Below, piece after piece: positions 7,694-15,855 of a stretch of 64,000 nt of DNA. This DNA comes from Roseivivax jejudonensis (lineage in GTDB: Bacteria; Pseudomonadota; Alphaproteobacteria; Rhodobacterales; Rhodobacteraceae): positions 973,546 through 1,037,545 of the forward strand of contig NZ_FWFK01000001.1 in the NCBI RefSeq assembly GCF_900172265.1. Reading direction: 5' to 3'. Below the pieces are notes generated by a model. That model saw nothing but the letters and a program-made list of their open reading frames with translations. It did not search any database and was not told the origin of the DNA. Numbering within the stretch: position 1 is the first letter of the stretch; every line of letters starts with the position of its first letter. The translations under genes and the position numbers were made by a program.

Positions 7694-8764
7694 TCAGCCA
7701 AGCGTCCAGATGTCACCAATGATCGTTTCCGGTGCAGGTAGCCGCTCCTTCGCGGGTGCGTCGTAGAGAACGAGAACGCCGCCGTCGACCTCGGGCCACA
7801 TCACGAGGCCCTCCGGATGGTCGACCGGTCCGCGATACGGCATCTCGGTCACCTGCTCTACCTGCTCTGGCGGCACCATGCCGGACCGGCGCGCGCCCAT
7901 GAACCCGCGCCAGCGCAGAATGTCCGCGCGCCCGTCGCCGGCCGTTACCGGGCCGGTCAGAATCAGCAGGTCGTCGCCCCACACCTCAAGATCGCGGATG
8001 CCCTCGCCGCCTGCGGGAACGAGGTGCTTGCGATAGCGGCGCCCGTTCTCGATCTTGCGCGGTTTCAGGTGGCCGTCTTTCCCGACCTTCATCTCGAATT
8101 CGAGGATGACCGCCTGGTCCCGCAGAACCGGCCCGCGCAGGCCGAGCCAGACGCGATTGCCGCGGCCGACCATGCCTTCGATGTCGAAGCCGTTCTCCTT
8201 GGACGGCACCGAAAGTGTGGGCCCCAGATGGGGGTCGTCTTCCAGCCAGCCAAGAAGCTTCGACGATTTCTTGCGAAGCTCGATCCATGCCGCGCGCCGG
8301 TCGCCGTCGCGCCCCACCGGCGCCATGCCGTCAGGGCGCTTGGCCAGCGGCACCCGCGCGAGGAAATACCGGTTCGGATCGCGCTTGATCTTCGCCATCT
8401 TGGCGAGCCCGGTTTCGGGGTCGTGCTTTTCGGGCTTGTACTTGCCGCGCTTCAGCGAATGCGAGCCGGTGATCCACAGCCACGCGCCGTCGCAGTCGAG
8501 CCCCTCGATGTCCATCTCGCCGTCCGGCCCGTCCGGAAGGTCGATGAAATCGCCGAGGTTGAAATGCGCGTGGTTGCCCCAGTTCCCGTCATCCGTCGGC
8601 GTCAGCCGATCGACCCCCGCGGTCTCGTCGCAGCAGACGAACAGGCTCGAACCGCAGCGCGCGGCCGACGAGATATCCTCGTGGATCGCGGCCGAGACGT
8701 TCTCGATGTCGTCGAAATGGCGAAAGGACAAGGTGATGGTGGAGTGCGGGGTGAACTCTGTCAT
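7694..8764 (-). CDS. DUF3616-family protein
   Basis: A 356-aa soluble protein with no signal peptide. Recognisable blocks are SSLFVCCDETAGVDRLT, FDIEGMVGRGNRVWLGLRGP and IRDLEVWGDDLLILTGP; the pattern DIEGM-R-WLGLRGP with repeated short beta-strands suggests a beta-propeller-like fold, as in the DUF3616 family. The ATG at 8764 has an AGGAGG ribosome-binding site; the longer frame from 8857 adds only Arg-rich residues. It stands downstream of gabD on the same strand with a 176-bp gap, so it may be separately transcribed. Function is unknown. Confidence 0.75.
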   Translation of the reverse strand: MTEFTPHSTITLSFRHFDDIENVSAAIHEDISSAARCGSSLFVCCDETAGVDRLTPTDDGNWGNHAHFNLGDFIDLPDGPDGEMDIEGLDCDGAWLWITGSHSLKRGKYKPEKHDPETGLAKMAKIKRDPNRYFLARVPLAKRPDGMAPVGRDGDRRAAWIELRKKSSKLLGWLEDDPHLGPTLSVPSKENGFDIEGMVGRGNRVWLGLRGPVLRDQAVILEFEMKVGKDGHLKPRKIENGRRYRKHLVPAGGEGIRDLEVWGDDLLILTGPVTAGDGRADILRWRGFMGARRSGMVPPEQVEQVTEMPYRGPVDHPEGLVMWPEVDGGVLVLYDAPAKERLPAPETIIGDIWTLG

Positions 8765-8940
8765 CAGCGGGCCTCCTGACATCCGAGAAGGCCAACGCGG
8801 CGCGGCGAGGTGCCGTTCCGAAAGGCCGTGCGCGAGACACCGTCGCGGACAAGCCACGGACTGCTATGCCGCGCGGTTTACCGCGTCGCACACATCGTGC
8901 CGGCCGGGCGGGCACGATCCTGTCCGGCCGAAGATCGGGT

Positions 8941-10419
8941 TCAGAGCGTCAGGCAGACGTATTTCATCTCTAAGTACTCGTCGATGCCGTGGTGGCTGCC
9001 TTCGCGGCCGAGGCCGGATTGCTTGACCCCGCCGAACGGCGCGACCTCGGTCGAGATGAGGCCGGTGTTCACGCCGACGATGCCGTATTCCAGCGCCTCG
9101 GCGACGTGCCAGACGCGGCTCAGATCCTTGGCGTAGAAATACGACGCGAGGCCGAAGATCGTGTCGTTCGCCATCTCGACGACCTCGTCCTCGTCCGTGA
9201 ACCGGAAGAGCGGGGCAAGCGGGCCGAACGTCTCTTCGGTGGCGAACGCCATGTCCTGCGTCGCGCCCGTCACGATGGCCGGCTTGAAGAAGTTGCCTTC
9301 GGCATCGTGCTGGTCGGAGCCTAGGATCACCTTGCCGCCCTTCGACTTGGCGTCGCGGATATGCTCCTGCACCTTGTCGATGGCGTCGCGCGTGATCATC
9401 GGGCCGAGATCCACGTCATCCTCGGCGAGACCGTCACCGAGCTTCAGCTTTTCGACTGCCGCCTTCAGCTTCTCCGCGAACTCGTCGTAGATGCCGTCCT
9501 GGATATACAGGCGGTTGGCGCAAACGCAGGTCTGACCGTTGTTGCGGAACTTGCAGGCGATGGCGCCCTCGACGGCGGCGTCCACGTCGGCGTCATCGAA
9601 CACGATAAAGGGCGCGTTGCCGCCCAGCTCCATCGAGCATTTTTTGACCTGGTCCGCCGCCTGCCGCAGCAGGATACGGCCGACCTCGGTCGACCCGGTG
9701 AACGTGATCTTCGCGACCTTCGGGTTCTCGCAGAACTCCTTGCCGACCTCGGAGGAGGACGACGACGTAACGACGTTGAACACGCCCGAGGGGATGCCCG
9801 CGCGCTCGGCCAGAACGGCGATCGCGGTCGCCGACAGCGGCGTCTCCTTCGCCGGGCGCGCAACGAACGAACAGCCGGCCGCCAGCGCCGGCCCGGCCTT
9901 GCGGGTGATCATCGCGTTCGGGAAGTTCCATGGCGTGATCGACGCGGCGACGCCGATCGGCTGCTTCATGACGAGGATCCGCTTGTCGCGCGCGTGTCCG
10001 GGGATCTGCTCGCCCAGAACGCGCTTGGCCTCCTCGGCGTAGAACTCGACGAAGGACGCGCCGTAGGCGACCTCGCCCATCGCTTCCTTCAGCGGTTTGC
10101 CCTGCTCGGCGGTCATGATCTTTCCGAGGTCGCGCTGGTGCGCCATCATCAGGTCGAACCACTTGCGCAGGACCTGCGCGCGCTCCTTGCCGGTCCAGCG
10201 GGCCCAGTCCTTCTGCGCCTGGTGGGCCTGGTCGATCGCGTCGGCGATCTGCGGCCGGCTGAGATCCGACATCTCGGCGATCACGTCGCCGCGCGCCGGG
10301 TTGGTCACGTCGAAGGTGCCGTCGTCGCCGCGGATCCACTGTCCGCCAACGAAGGCGCGAGGCTCGAGAAGGCTCGGGTCGTCGAGCATTTCGGCCAGGT
10401 CGGTGGTCTTGTCGAGCAT
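8941..10419 (-). CDS. gabD: Succinate-semialdehyde dehydrogenase (NAD(P)+)
   Basis: A 492-aa aldehyde dehydrogenase that oxidises succinate semialdehyde to succinate, the last step of 4-aminobutyrate breakdown. It has the family hallmarks: TPWNFPNAMITRK near 162, FTGSTEVGR near 240, MELGGNAPFIVFDDADVD with general base Glu264, and the catalytic Cys298 in NNGQTCVCANR followed by a second Cys two residues later, typical of GabD. The C-terminus FGGVKQSGLGREGS is also diagnostic. Length is normal. It is divergent from the hydrolase gene at 10513. No GABA transaminase is present in the window, so the substrate could be another semialdehyde. Confidence 0.88.
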   Translation of the reverse strand: MLDKTTDLAEMLDDPSLLEPRAFVGGQWIRGDDGTFDVTNPARGDVIAEMSDLSRPQIADAIDQAHQAQKDWARWTGKERAQVLRKWFDLMMAHQRDLGKIMTAEQGKPLKEAMGEVAYGASFVEFYAEEAKRVLGEQIPGHARDKRILVMKQPIGVAASITPWNFPNAMITRKAGPALAAGCSFVARPAKETPLSATAIAVLAERAGIPSGVFNVVTSSSSSEVGKEFCENPKVAKITFTGSTEVGRILLRQAADQVKKCSMELGGNAPFIVFDDADVDAAVEGAIACKFRNNGQTCVCANRLYIQDGIYDEFAEKLKAAVEKLKLGDGLAEDDVDLGPMITRDAIDKVQEHIRDAKSKGGKVILGSDQHDAEGNFFKPAIVTGATQDMAFATEETFGPLAPLFRFTDEDEVVEMANDTIFGLASYFYAKDLSRVWHVAEALEYGIVGVNTGLISTEVAPFGGVKQSGLGREGSHHGIDEYLEMKYVCLTL

Positions 10420-10512
10420 GTCACAAACCTTTCAAAAATTGGGATGCCGCGCGCCGTGCATCTGGTAACTCTGACCTCACTCCGTACTGTTCGCCCCGAC
10501 AAGAGGAAAGCG

Positions 10513-11304
10513 ATGACATTGGACGACGCCTACGACAACGCCGGTCACATTCCCGGAGCGGCCGATTATCCGCCCCGCTGGGCCGCCGAAGCGGAATCGT
10601 TCCGCAAGAGAATGGGCGCCGCCAATCGTGCACGGCTCGGTCTCATGTACGGTCATGGAACGCGGCAGGTGCTGGATTTGTTCACGCCGGTCGGACGCCG
10701 CGACGGTCTTCTGATCTTCGTGCATGGCGGTTACTGGCGGCGCTTCGGGCGGGGCGATTTCTCGCACCTGGCCGAGGGTGCGGTGCAGCGGCATTGGGCC
10801 GTGGCGATGCCGTCCTACGATCTGTGCCCGCGCGCGCGGATCTCCGACATCACCCGACAGGTGGCGAGCGCCATAGCCGCCGCCGCCCGAGAGCTTCCCG
10901 ACCTGCCGATCCGGCTGGCCGGACATTCCGCCGGCGGCCACCTCGTCGCCCGGATGCTGGCGCCCGGCGTCCTGCCCGAAGACGTGGCCGCACGGATCGA
11001 ACACGTCATGCCGATCTCGCCCCTGTCCGATCTTCGGCCTCTCATGGACACGTCGATGAACGCGGATCTCGGACTGGAGCCGGACGAGGCGGAGGCCGAG
11101 AGCCCGCTGTTCATGGACCCGCCCAAGACACCGGTCACCGTCTGGGTCGGGGGTGACGAACGCCCGGCCTTCCTCGACCAGGCCCGCTGGCTCGCCGAGG
11201 CGTGGAGCTGCGGTCACGTCGTCGACGAGGGCCGGCACCATTTCGACGTGATCGAGGGGCTGACCGATCCCGACAGCCGGATGATCGCCACCCTGCTCGA
11301 CTGA
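10513..11304 (+). CDS. Alpha/beta hydrolase, kynurenine formamidase-like
   Basis: A 263-aa alpha/beta hydrolase. The oxyanion-hole motif HGGYW (71-75) and nucleophile elbow GHSAGGH (Ser139) are those of the AFMID-type arylformamidase family, which hydrolyses N-formylkynurenine in tryptophan breakdown. The acid is probably in GGDERPAF and the catalytic His in EGRHHFD. The start at 10513 follows GAGGAAAG. No other kynurenine-pathway gene is nearby; the neighbours are gabD (divergent) and creatinase (same strand, 190 bp downstream), so the natural substrate could be a different amide or ester. The family is sure, the exact reaction is not. Confidence 0.75.
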   Translation: MTLDDAYDNAGHIPGAADYPPRWAAEAESFRKRMGAANRARLGLMYGHGTRQVLDLFTPVGRRDGLLIFVHGGYWRRFGRGDFSHLAEGAVQRHWAVAMPSYDLCPRARISDITRQVASAIAAAARELPDLPIRLAGHSAGGHLVARMLAPGVLPEDVAARIEHVMPISPLSDLRPLMDTSMNADLGLEPDEAEAESPLFMDPPKTPVTVWVGGDERPAFLDQARWLAEAWSCGHVVDEGRHHFDVIEGLTDPDSRMIATLLD

Positions 11305-11368
11305 ACCCGCAGCATCGCGCGACGCGGCTTGCCAAGGCTGCCGCGCTCCGCCTAGATCGGCATGGGCC

Positions 11369-11390
11369 GGAGCGATGGCGTCGCTCCTTT
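11369..11390 (+). terminator. Probable terminator after the hydrolase gene
   Basis: A 7-bp stem (11369-11375 with 11381-11387, loop TGGCG) followed by TTT, 64 bp after the hydrolase stop and 105 bp before creatinase. The short T-run makes it moderate. Confidence 0.45.
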
Positions 11391-11494
11391 CCTGCCCCTG
11401 CCCGTCCTGCACGCCCGGACGCATCCTTGCCGCGGGCCGCGCGGGGGAGGCAGGTGCCGGCCCCGCATGTTCCCGGCGACTCTGAGGGACATGC

Positions 11495-12700
11495 ATGAAC
11501 CGCCCCGACGCCTACCGCCTCCACAATGGCGCCAAGGCGCCGCTCCCGTTCGCTCCGGACGAATACGATGCACGATTGGCCGGCCTGCGCCGCATCATGG
11601 ACGACCGCGGCATCGACGCCTGCCTGCTGACATCCATGGCCGCCGTCGCCTACTACTCCGGCTTTCTCTACTGCGCCTTCGGCCGGTCCTACGGCGTCGT
11701 CGTCACGCCGGGCGACTGCGTCACAATCGGCGCCGGCATCGACGCCGGCCAGCCCTGGCGCCGCTGCCACGGCGACGCGATCACCTACACCGACTGGCAG
11801 CGTGGGAATTTCTGGCGTGTCGCGGCGCGCATCGCCGGGCGCGGATGCACCCTCGGAATCGAAGGGGATCACGTGACGCTCGAGGCGCGGCGCGCCATCG
11901 CGGATGCCTTCGCCCCGGCGGAGATGATCGAGATCCACGACGCGACGATGCGTCAGCGGATGATCAAGTCGCCGGCCGAGATCGCGTTGATCCGCGCCGG
12001 CGCCGCCGTCGCGGACCTGGGCGGGGAGGCCATCCGCGACGCGATCGCGCCCGGCGCGCGCGAGATCGACATCGCCATGGCCGGGCGCGACGCGATGGAG
12101 ATCGCGATTGCCGACCGTTTTCCGGACGCCGAGTATCGCGACACGTGGGTGTGGTTCCAGTCCGGCCTGAACACCGACGGGGCGCACAACCCGGTCACGG
12201 CACGGTGTCTAGAGACGGGAGACATCCTCAGCCTCAACACCTTTCCGATGATCTCGGGCTACTACACCGCCCTGGAACGCACCCTGTTCGTCGGCTCCGT
12301 CGACGACGCGTCCCGCGCGGTGTGGGAGGCGAATGTCGCCACGCACGAATACGGCATGTCGCTCTTGAGGCCCGGCGCAACCTGCGCCGGTGTGACGGAG
12401 GCGCTCAACGCGTTCCTCGAAGACCGGAATCTCCTGCGCTACCGCACCTTCGGCTACGGCCACAGCTTTGGCATCCTGTCGCACTATTACGGGCGCGAGG
12501 CCGGGCTTGAACTGCGAGAGGACGTGGACACGACGCTGGCGCCCGGAATGGTCGTGTCGATGGAGCCGATGCTGACGATCCCGCACGGCGAGCCCGGCGC
12601 GGGCGGCTATCGCGAGCACGATATCCTGGTCATCACCGAGGACGGCGCGGAGAACATCACCGGGTTCCCCTACGGACCGGCGCACAACGTCGTGCCGTGA
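11495..12700 (+). CDS. Creatinase (creatine amidinohydrolase)
   Basis: A 401-aa enzyme that hydrolyses creatine to sarcosine and urea. The whole sequence follows Pseudomonas creatinase: FLYCAFGRSYGVVV, GQPWRR, TWVWFQSGLNTDGAHNPVT, FPMISGYYTALERTLF, FGYGHSFGILSHYYGREAG and VVSMEPMLTIP. The catalytic residues known from that enzyme (His232, Glu262, Glu358) are all present here, shifted by one (His231, Glu261, Glu357). It has the pita-bread fold of M24 peptidases but no metal ligands. The ATG at 11495 follows GAGGGA. Sarcosine oxidase is not in the window, though gbcAB 14 kb away feeds the same methylglycine route. Confidence 0.93.
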   Translation: MNRPDAYRLHNGAKAPLPFAPDEYDARLAGLRRIMDDRGIDACLLTSMAAVAYYSGFLYCAFGRSYGVVVTPGDCVTIGAGIDAGQPWRRCHGDAITYTDWQRGNFWRVAARIAGRGCTLGIEGDHVTLEARRAIADAFAPAEMIEIHDATMRQRMIKSPAEIALIRAGAAVADLGGEAIRDAIAPGAREIDIAMAGRDAMEIAIADRFPDAEYRDTWVWFQSGLNTDGAHNPVTARCLETGDILSLNTFPMISGYYTALERTLFVGSVDDASRAVWEANVATHEYGMSLLRPGATCAGVTEALNAFLEDRNLLRYRTFGYGHSFGILSHYYGREAGLELREDVDTTLAPGMVVSMEPMLTIPHGEPGAGGYREHDILVITEDGAENITGFPYGPAHNVVP

Positions 12701-12841
12701 CCGGCATCGCGCATGGCTGGACAAAGTCTGACTGAAAAACTCGGATTGACTTGTCCGACGGATTTGGTCAGCTTTAGCCCAGCCACCCCGGGCGACAGGC
12801 CAGTGGGGAAGCCTCGCATCGACCCAACAGGAGGACGGCCC

Positions 12842-13003
12842 ATGACCCGTGCCCTTTCGCCTGACCTGCCGCGCGATATCGCGGTGGCCCGCACCGAACG
12901 GCCCGGTTTCGTCACGGATGCCGAGCCGCTCGGCGTGTTCGGCCTCGAATCGCTCATCGACCGCCTTGTCTGGCGCGCCGCAATCGGAGACCGCGCATGC
13001 TGA
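12842..13003 (+). CDS. 53-aa hypothetical protein overlapping hemP
   Basis: A short ORF behind an AGGAGGAC ribosome-binding site at 12830, stronger than that of most genes here. The product (starts MTRALSPDLPRDIAVART, ends WRAAIGDRAC) has no membrane segment; a central PGFVTDAEPLGVFGLESLIDRLVW part looks like a short amphipathic helix. Its last codons overlap the start of hemP by 7 nt (ATGCTGA), an arrangement that usually couples translation. It could be a real partner of HemP or a leader peptide that sets hemP expression. I do not recognise a family. Confidence 0.6.
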   Translation: MTRALSPDLPRDIAVARTERPGFVTDAEPLGVFGLESLIDRLVWRAAIGDRAC

Positions 13004-13155
13004 CCCGCCGCATCGATACCGAAACCGCCAGCGAAGTGCCCCAGCACGACGCGGAGATCCTGACCGGCGGCGGCGCTCTCGCGCAGATCCGCCTCGGCGC
13101 GCAGATCTACACCCTGCGCATCACCCGACAGGGCAAGTTGATCCTGACGAAATGA
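12997..13155 (+). CDS. hemP: Hemin uptake protein HemP
   Basis: A 52-aa protein. The C-terminal half (IRLGAQIYTLRITRQ, then GKLILTK) is the HemP family signature, which ends in YxLRxTRxGKLILTK; the N-terminus is variable. HemP proteins are found with hemin-uptake operons and are required for heme-receptor expression in some proteobacteria. The ATG lies within the end of the upstream 53-aa ORF with no separate good ribosome-binding site. No TonB-dependent receptor follows; the next gene is DUF1289. The sequence upstream of the pair (12729-12751) has GACTGA/TTGACT repeats that may be an iron-responsive operator. Confidence 0.85.
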   Translation: MLTRRIDTETASEVPQHDAEILTGGGALAQIRLGAQIYTLRITRQGKLILTK

Positions 13156-13351
13156 CAGGCGCCGGCCGGTGGCGGATGACGTCGCCAGCGGACCACCATG
13201 TCGAGCAGTGCGCCGCTCCTCGCCGGCCAACCGTGCAACGCCGGGTGCGTCGAGGGGCGGCATCGACACGTTGCGCGGGGTTCCGCATCCGAACGATCAG
13301 CGCGACCCACCGCCCACTCCATTCCCACCGACACGACCAGGCAGGACAGGC

Positions 13352-13600
13352 ATGACCAAGAAACTTCCGAGCCCGTGCATCGACGTTTGCAAGTTTCGCC
13401 GCGAAGGGCATTGCATCGGGTGCTCGATGACCAAGACCCAGAAAAAGATCCTCAAGAAAACGAAAAGCCCCGCGGAACGCGAGGCTTTCGTGACGCTGCT
13501 GGTTCATCAGCAGAACGACATGGGCAAATACGCCCATTGGCGCGCGGCCTACCTGAAGAAGTGCGCGAAGAAAGGCGTAAAGCCCCCCTTCGCTGCGTAA
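13352..13600 (+). CDS. DUF1289 cysteine-motif protein
   Basis: An 82-aa basic protein with SPCIDVCKF near the start and HCIGCSMT around residue 22-29: four cysteines in the pattern CxxxC...CxxC that defines DUF1289, probably a small metal-binding (Zn or Fe-S) domain. The C-terminal part is Lys-rich. It follows hemP by 196 bp and is convergent with dps, their stop codons being 1 bp apart. Family known, function unknown; its place next to hemP and dps suggests metal biology, but that is inference. Confidence 0.8.
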   Translation: MTKKLPSPCIDVCKFRREGHCIGCSMTKTQKKILKKTKSPAEREAFVTLLVHQQNDMGKYAHWRAAYLKKCAKKGVKPPFAA

Positions 13601-13601
13601 A

Positions 13602-14072
13602 TCACTGCAGGTGGGCGCGGAGCATCCAGGCGAACTTCTCGTGCACGCGGCCCCGCTCGATCGCAAGATCCTCGGTCAGCGTATCGCCGTTGTCGCCGGA
13701 CACTGCCTCGAGACCCGACAGGGTGGCGGCGATCTGCTCCTCGGCTTCCATCAGGAGCCGGATCATATCCTTGTCGGACTGCGTGCCGTCCTGTTCACCG
13801 ACCTTGGAGCGCTGCAGCATCTTGGCCAGCTGCCCTTCGGCGTGCATGTCGAGCGCGCGGATGCGCTCGGCCAGGTCGTCCTGCCCTTCGAAATGATCCT
13901 CGTAGATCTTCTGGAACAGGTCGTGCAGCGGCCCGAACGCCATGCCTTTGACGTTCCAGTGGAAATTCTGCGCCAGCATCGTGGTCACCACCGTTTCGGC
14001 GACCGCCTGGTTGAGCGCATCGGCAATCGCTTCGCGCGCCGTCGGGCTCAAATTCATTGCAGTCTCGGGCAT
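13602..14072 (-). CDS. dps: Dps-family DNA-protecting ferritin-like protein
   Basis: A 156-aa Dps protein that oxidises and stores iron and shields DNA from peroxide. Diagnostic ferroxidase-site residues occur in AQNFHWNVKGMAFGPLHDLFQKIYEDHFEGQDDLAER (His of FHWN, then D and E of the second helix, split here by reading), with ERIRALDMHAEGQ following. The ATG at 14072 has an AAGGAGAG site; the longer frame from 14099 would start inside the promoter. The promoter carries a perfect Irr box, so expression should follow iron status. It is convergent with the DUF1289 gene. Confidence 0.9.
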   Translation of the reverse strand: MPETAMNLSPTAREAIADALNQAVAETVVTTMLAQNFHWNVKGMAFGPLHDLFQKIYEDHFEGQDDLAERIRALDMHAEGQLAKMLQRSKVGEQDGTQSDKDMIRLLMEAEEQIAATLSGLEAVSGDNGDTLTEDLAIERGRVHEKFAWMLRAHLQ

Positions 14073-14105
14073 GACACTCTCCTTTGTTCCGCCGGACACG
14101 GCTGT

Positions 14106-14133
14106 AATTTAGAATAGTTCTAAACTGAATCAA
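14106..14133 (-). promoter_or_regulatory. dps promoter with an embedded Irr box (ICE)
   Basis: The 17-bp perfect palindrome TTTAGAA-TAG-TTCTAAA at 14108-14124 matches the Irr box (TTAGAA-N3-TTCTAA core) known from alphaproteobacteria. On the minus strand, TTGATT (14133-14128) and TAAATT (14111-14106) with a 16-nt spacer form a plausible -35/-10 pair, and the box spans the spacer and the -10, so Irr binding should block transcription. Irr represses iron-using and iron-storing genes when heme and iron are low, which suits a Dps gene. Confidence 0.85.
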
Positions 14134-14551
14134 GCCCTCGCGCCAGCCCTCTCGCGAGGAAGCCGATCGACCGGCGCGACGCCTTCGCCAAACGCCGCTC
14201 GGTGAGGAAAGTTGCACTGGCCTCGTCGCCGCGGCGGAACGCTGATATCAGCGCGATCAGCCACCGCTCGTCGAAGCTCAGGCCGGGGCATCCCGGCTTG
14301 AAGATGTTGGCAGGACGGTCAATTCCCTGGTCGAGCGTCCGGAACAGCGCCTCGGCATAGGTCGGGGCCGACGAGGACGGGTCGGCCCCGAGCAGCGCGC
14401 AGGCGCGAAAGAGATCCTCGCGCGGCGCGGCGCGGCAGCGCGCGGCGGTCCGGCGCAGCATGTCCAGCAGACCGCGGTCGGCCTCCGGCAGGTATTCGGT
14501 CTCGGGGCGCTGGCGGGACGGAACGGGCAGAAGTGCGGGTGTAGCGGTCAT
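14120..14551 (-). CDS. Conserved hypothetical protein (143 aa)
   Basis: A 143-aa soluble protein. The C-terminal half has the recognisable pattern KPGCPGLSFDERWLIALISAF, RRGDEASATFLTERRLAK and RRSIGFLARGLAR, which I associate with a Rhodobacteraceae family of unknown function. The stop codon (14122-14120) lies inside the Irr box of the dps promoter, so the two are physically interlocked and read-through could reach dps. A good promoter lies at 14624-14653, and the leader has a 16-bp palindrome (14571-14586). No known domain; cytoplasmic by absence of signal or membrane segments. Confidence 0.65.
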   Translation of the reverse strand: MTATPALLPVPSRQRPETEYLPEADRGLLDMLRRTAARCRAAPREDLFRACALLGADPSSSAPTYAEALFRTLDQGIDRPANIFKPGCPGLSFDERWLIALISAFRRGDEASATFLTERRLAKASRRSIGFLARGLARGLDSV

Positions 14552-14570
14552 CTTTCGGGCCTTTCACGTC

Positions 14571-14586
14571 GGACCCCGCGGGGTCC
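14571..14586. repeat. 16-bp perfect palindrome in a 5' leader
   Basis: GGACCCCGCGGGGTCC lies between the predicted promoter (14624-14653) and the start codon (14551) of the minus-strand hypothetical gene. It can form a hairpin in the mRNA just upstream of the ribosome-binding region or serve as an operator. Confidence 0.5.
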
Positions 14587-14623
14587 CGCCGCACGGCGTC
14601 GGTCCGAGCGGCTCTAGTTCCCT

Positions 14624-14653
14624 AGTATATTTGTCGGCATTTTGGAAGTGCAA
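14624..14653 (-). promoter_or_regulatory. Sigma-70-type promoter of the 143-aa hypothetical gene
   Basis: On the minus strand TTGCAC (14653-14648) and TATACT (14629-14624) are separated by 18 nt, a near-consensus promoter in an otherwise GC-rich region. Transcription would start near 14617 and leave a leader of about 65 nt. Confidence 0.6.
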
Positions 14654-14817
14654 TCTCTGCACGGTTTTTCGGCGCTGTCGGACATCGCCCAAAGCGAGCG
14701 TGGGCCAGCGGGACCGGCCCATTCGGCGGGCAGCGCCGACAAATCGTCGGACCCGGAGAGAGAACCGGCGCGGGGCCTCTCGCGTCCGGCGCAGGTGCAC
14801 TCTAACGTCGGCGCAGC

Positions 14818-15855
14818 ATGCGACTCGCCCCCATCACTTACGGCACCGCGCTCGCCATCATGCTCGGTTGGCTCTTCTGGATGGGCAAACCGATCCTCCT
14901 GCCCGTTCTCGTGGCGATCGTGTCGCTCTATGTGCTGTCGGCGGCGGCGAGCGCGCTCAAGCGCGTGCCGGTCATCAAGGTCCTGCCGCTCTGGGCGCTG
15001 CGGGTGATCGTGCTGGTCGCGTTCACCGCCGGGATCGTGGCGCTCTTCGCCATGCTGGTCGTCAATTTCGGGCGCGTCGCCGAGGCCATCCCCGGCTACG
15101 AGGAGAACCTCGACAGGCTCGTCGCGCGAGGGGCCACGCTCGTCGGTGTCGAGGACGAACCGAACTGGGCGATCCTGCGCGACAACACGCTGGGCCGGAT
15201 CGACGTGGCCAGCTACCTCGGCCAGCTGGCCAACCAGATCCGCGGCATCGGAACGACACTGTTCCTCGTCGTGCTCTATGCGGCCTTCTTCTTTGCCGAA
15301 CGCGTTCTCTTTGCCGACAAGGTCTCGATCGCGCTCGGCGGGTTCGATCGCGGACGCAAGGCGGTGGAACTCGTTGATCGGATCAATTCGCGGATCAGCG
15401 ACTACCTTCTGGTGAAGACCTTCGTGAACGTCGTTCTTGCTGTCGTGTCCTACGGCATCATGTGGGTGATCGGGATCGAGTTCGCCGTGTTCTGGGCGGT
15501 CCTGATCGGCTTTCTCAACTACGTCCCGTACTTCGGCTCGCTGATCGGCGTGCTGTTCCCTGTGCTCCTGAGTCTCGTGCAGTCGGCCTCGTTCGGCTTT
15601 GCCGCGCTGGCGCTCGCCACGCTGACGATCGCGCAGGTCTACGTGGGCGCGGTGCTGGAGCCGCGGCTGATGGGCCGCACGTTCAACCTGTCGCCGGCCG
15701 TCGTTCTCCTCGCCCTCGCGTTCTGGGGCGCGCTCTGGGGCATCGCGGGCGCGATCCTCGCGGTCCCGCTGACCGCCAGCCTGGTGATCGTCCTGGCCGA
15801 GATCGAGATGACCCGCCCGATCGCCGTCATGCTCTCCGCGCGGGGCCGCATTTGA
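14818..15855 (+). CDS. AI-2E family transporter (PerM/UPF0118)
   Basis: A 345-aa inner-membrane protein with about eight helices. The order is typical of the AI-2E/PerM family: two N-terminal helices (GWLFWMGKPILLPVLVAIV), a long soluble loop at about 75-140 (GYEENLDRLVARGAT), and a C-terminal membrane core with NYVPYFGSLIG, VLEPRLMGRTFNLSP and a final GIAGAILAVPLTA. Members export autoinducer-2 or act as Na+/H+ antiporters; the substrate here is unknown. The stop codon overlaps the TTG start of the rRNA methylase gene (TTGA), so the two are co-transcribed. Confidence 0.88.
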   Translation: MRLAPITYGTALAIMLGWLFWMGKPILLPVLVAIVSLYVLSAAASALKRVPVIKVLPLWALRVIVLVAFTAGIVALFAMLVVNFGRVAEAIPGYEENLDRLVARGATLVGVEDEPNWAILRDNTLGRIDVASYLGQLANQIRGIGTTLFLVVLYAAFFFAERVLFADKVSIALGGFDRGRKAVELVDRINSRISDYLLVKTFVNVVLAVVSYGIMWVIGIEFAVFWAVLIGFLNYVPYFGSLIGVLFPVLLSLVQSASFGFAALALATLTIAQVYVGAVLEPRLMGRTFNLSPAVVLLALAFWGALWGIAGAILAVPLTASLVIVLAEIEMTRPIAVMLSARGRI

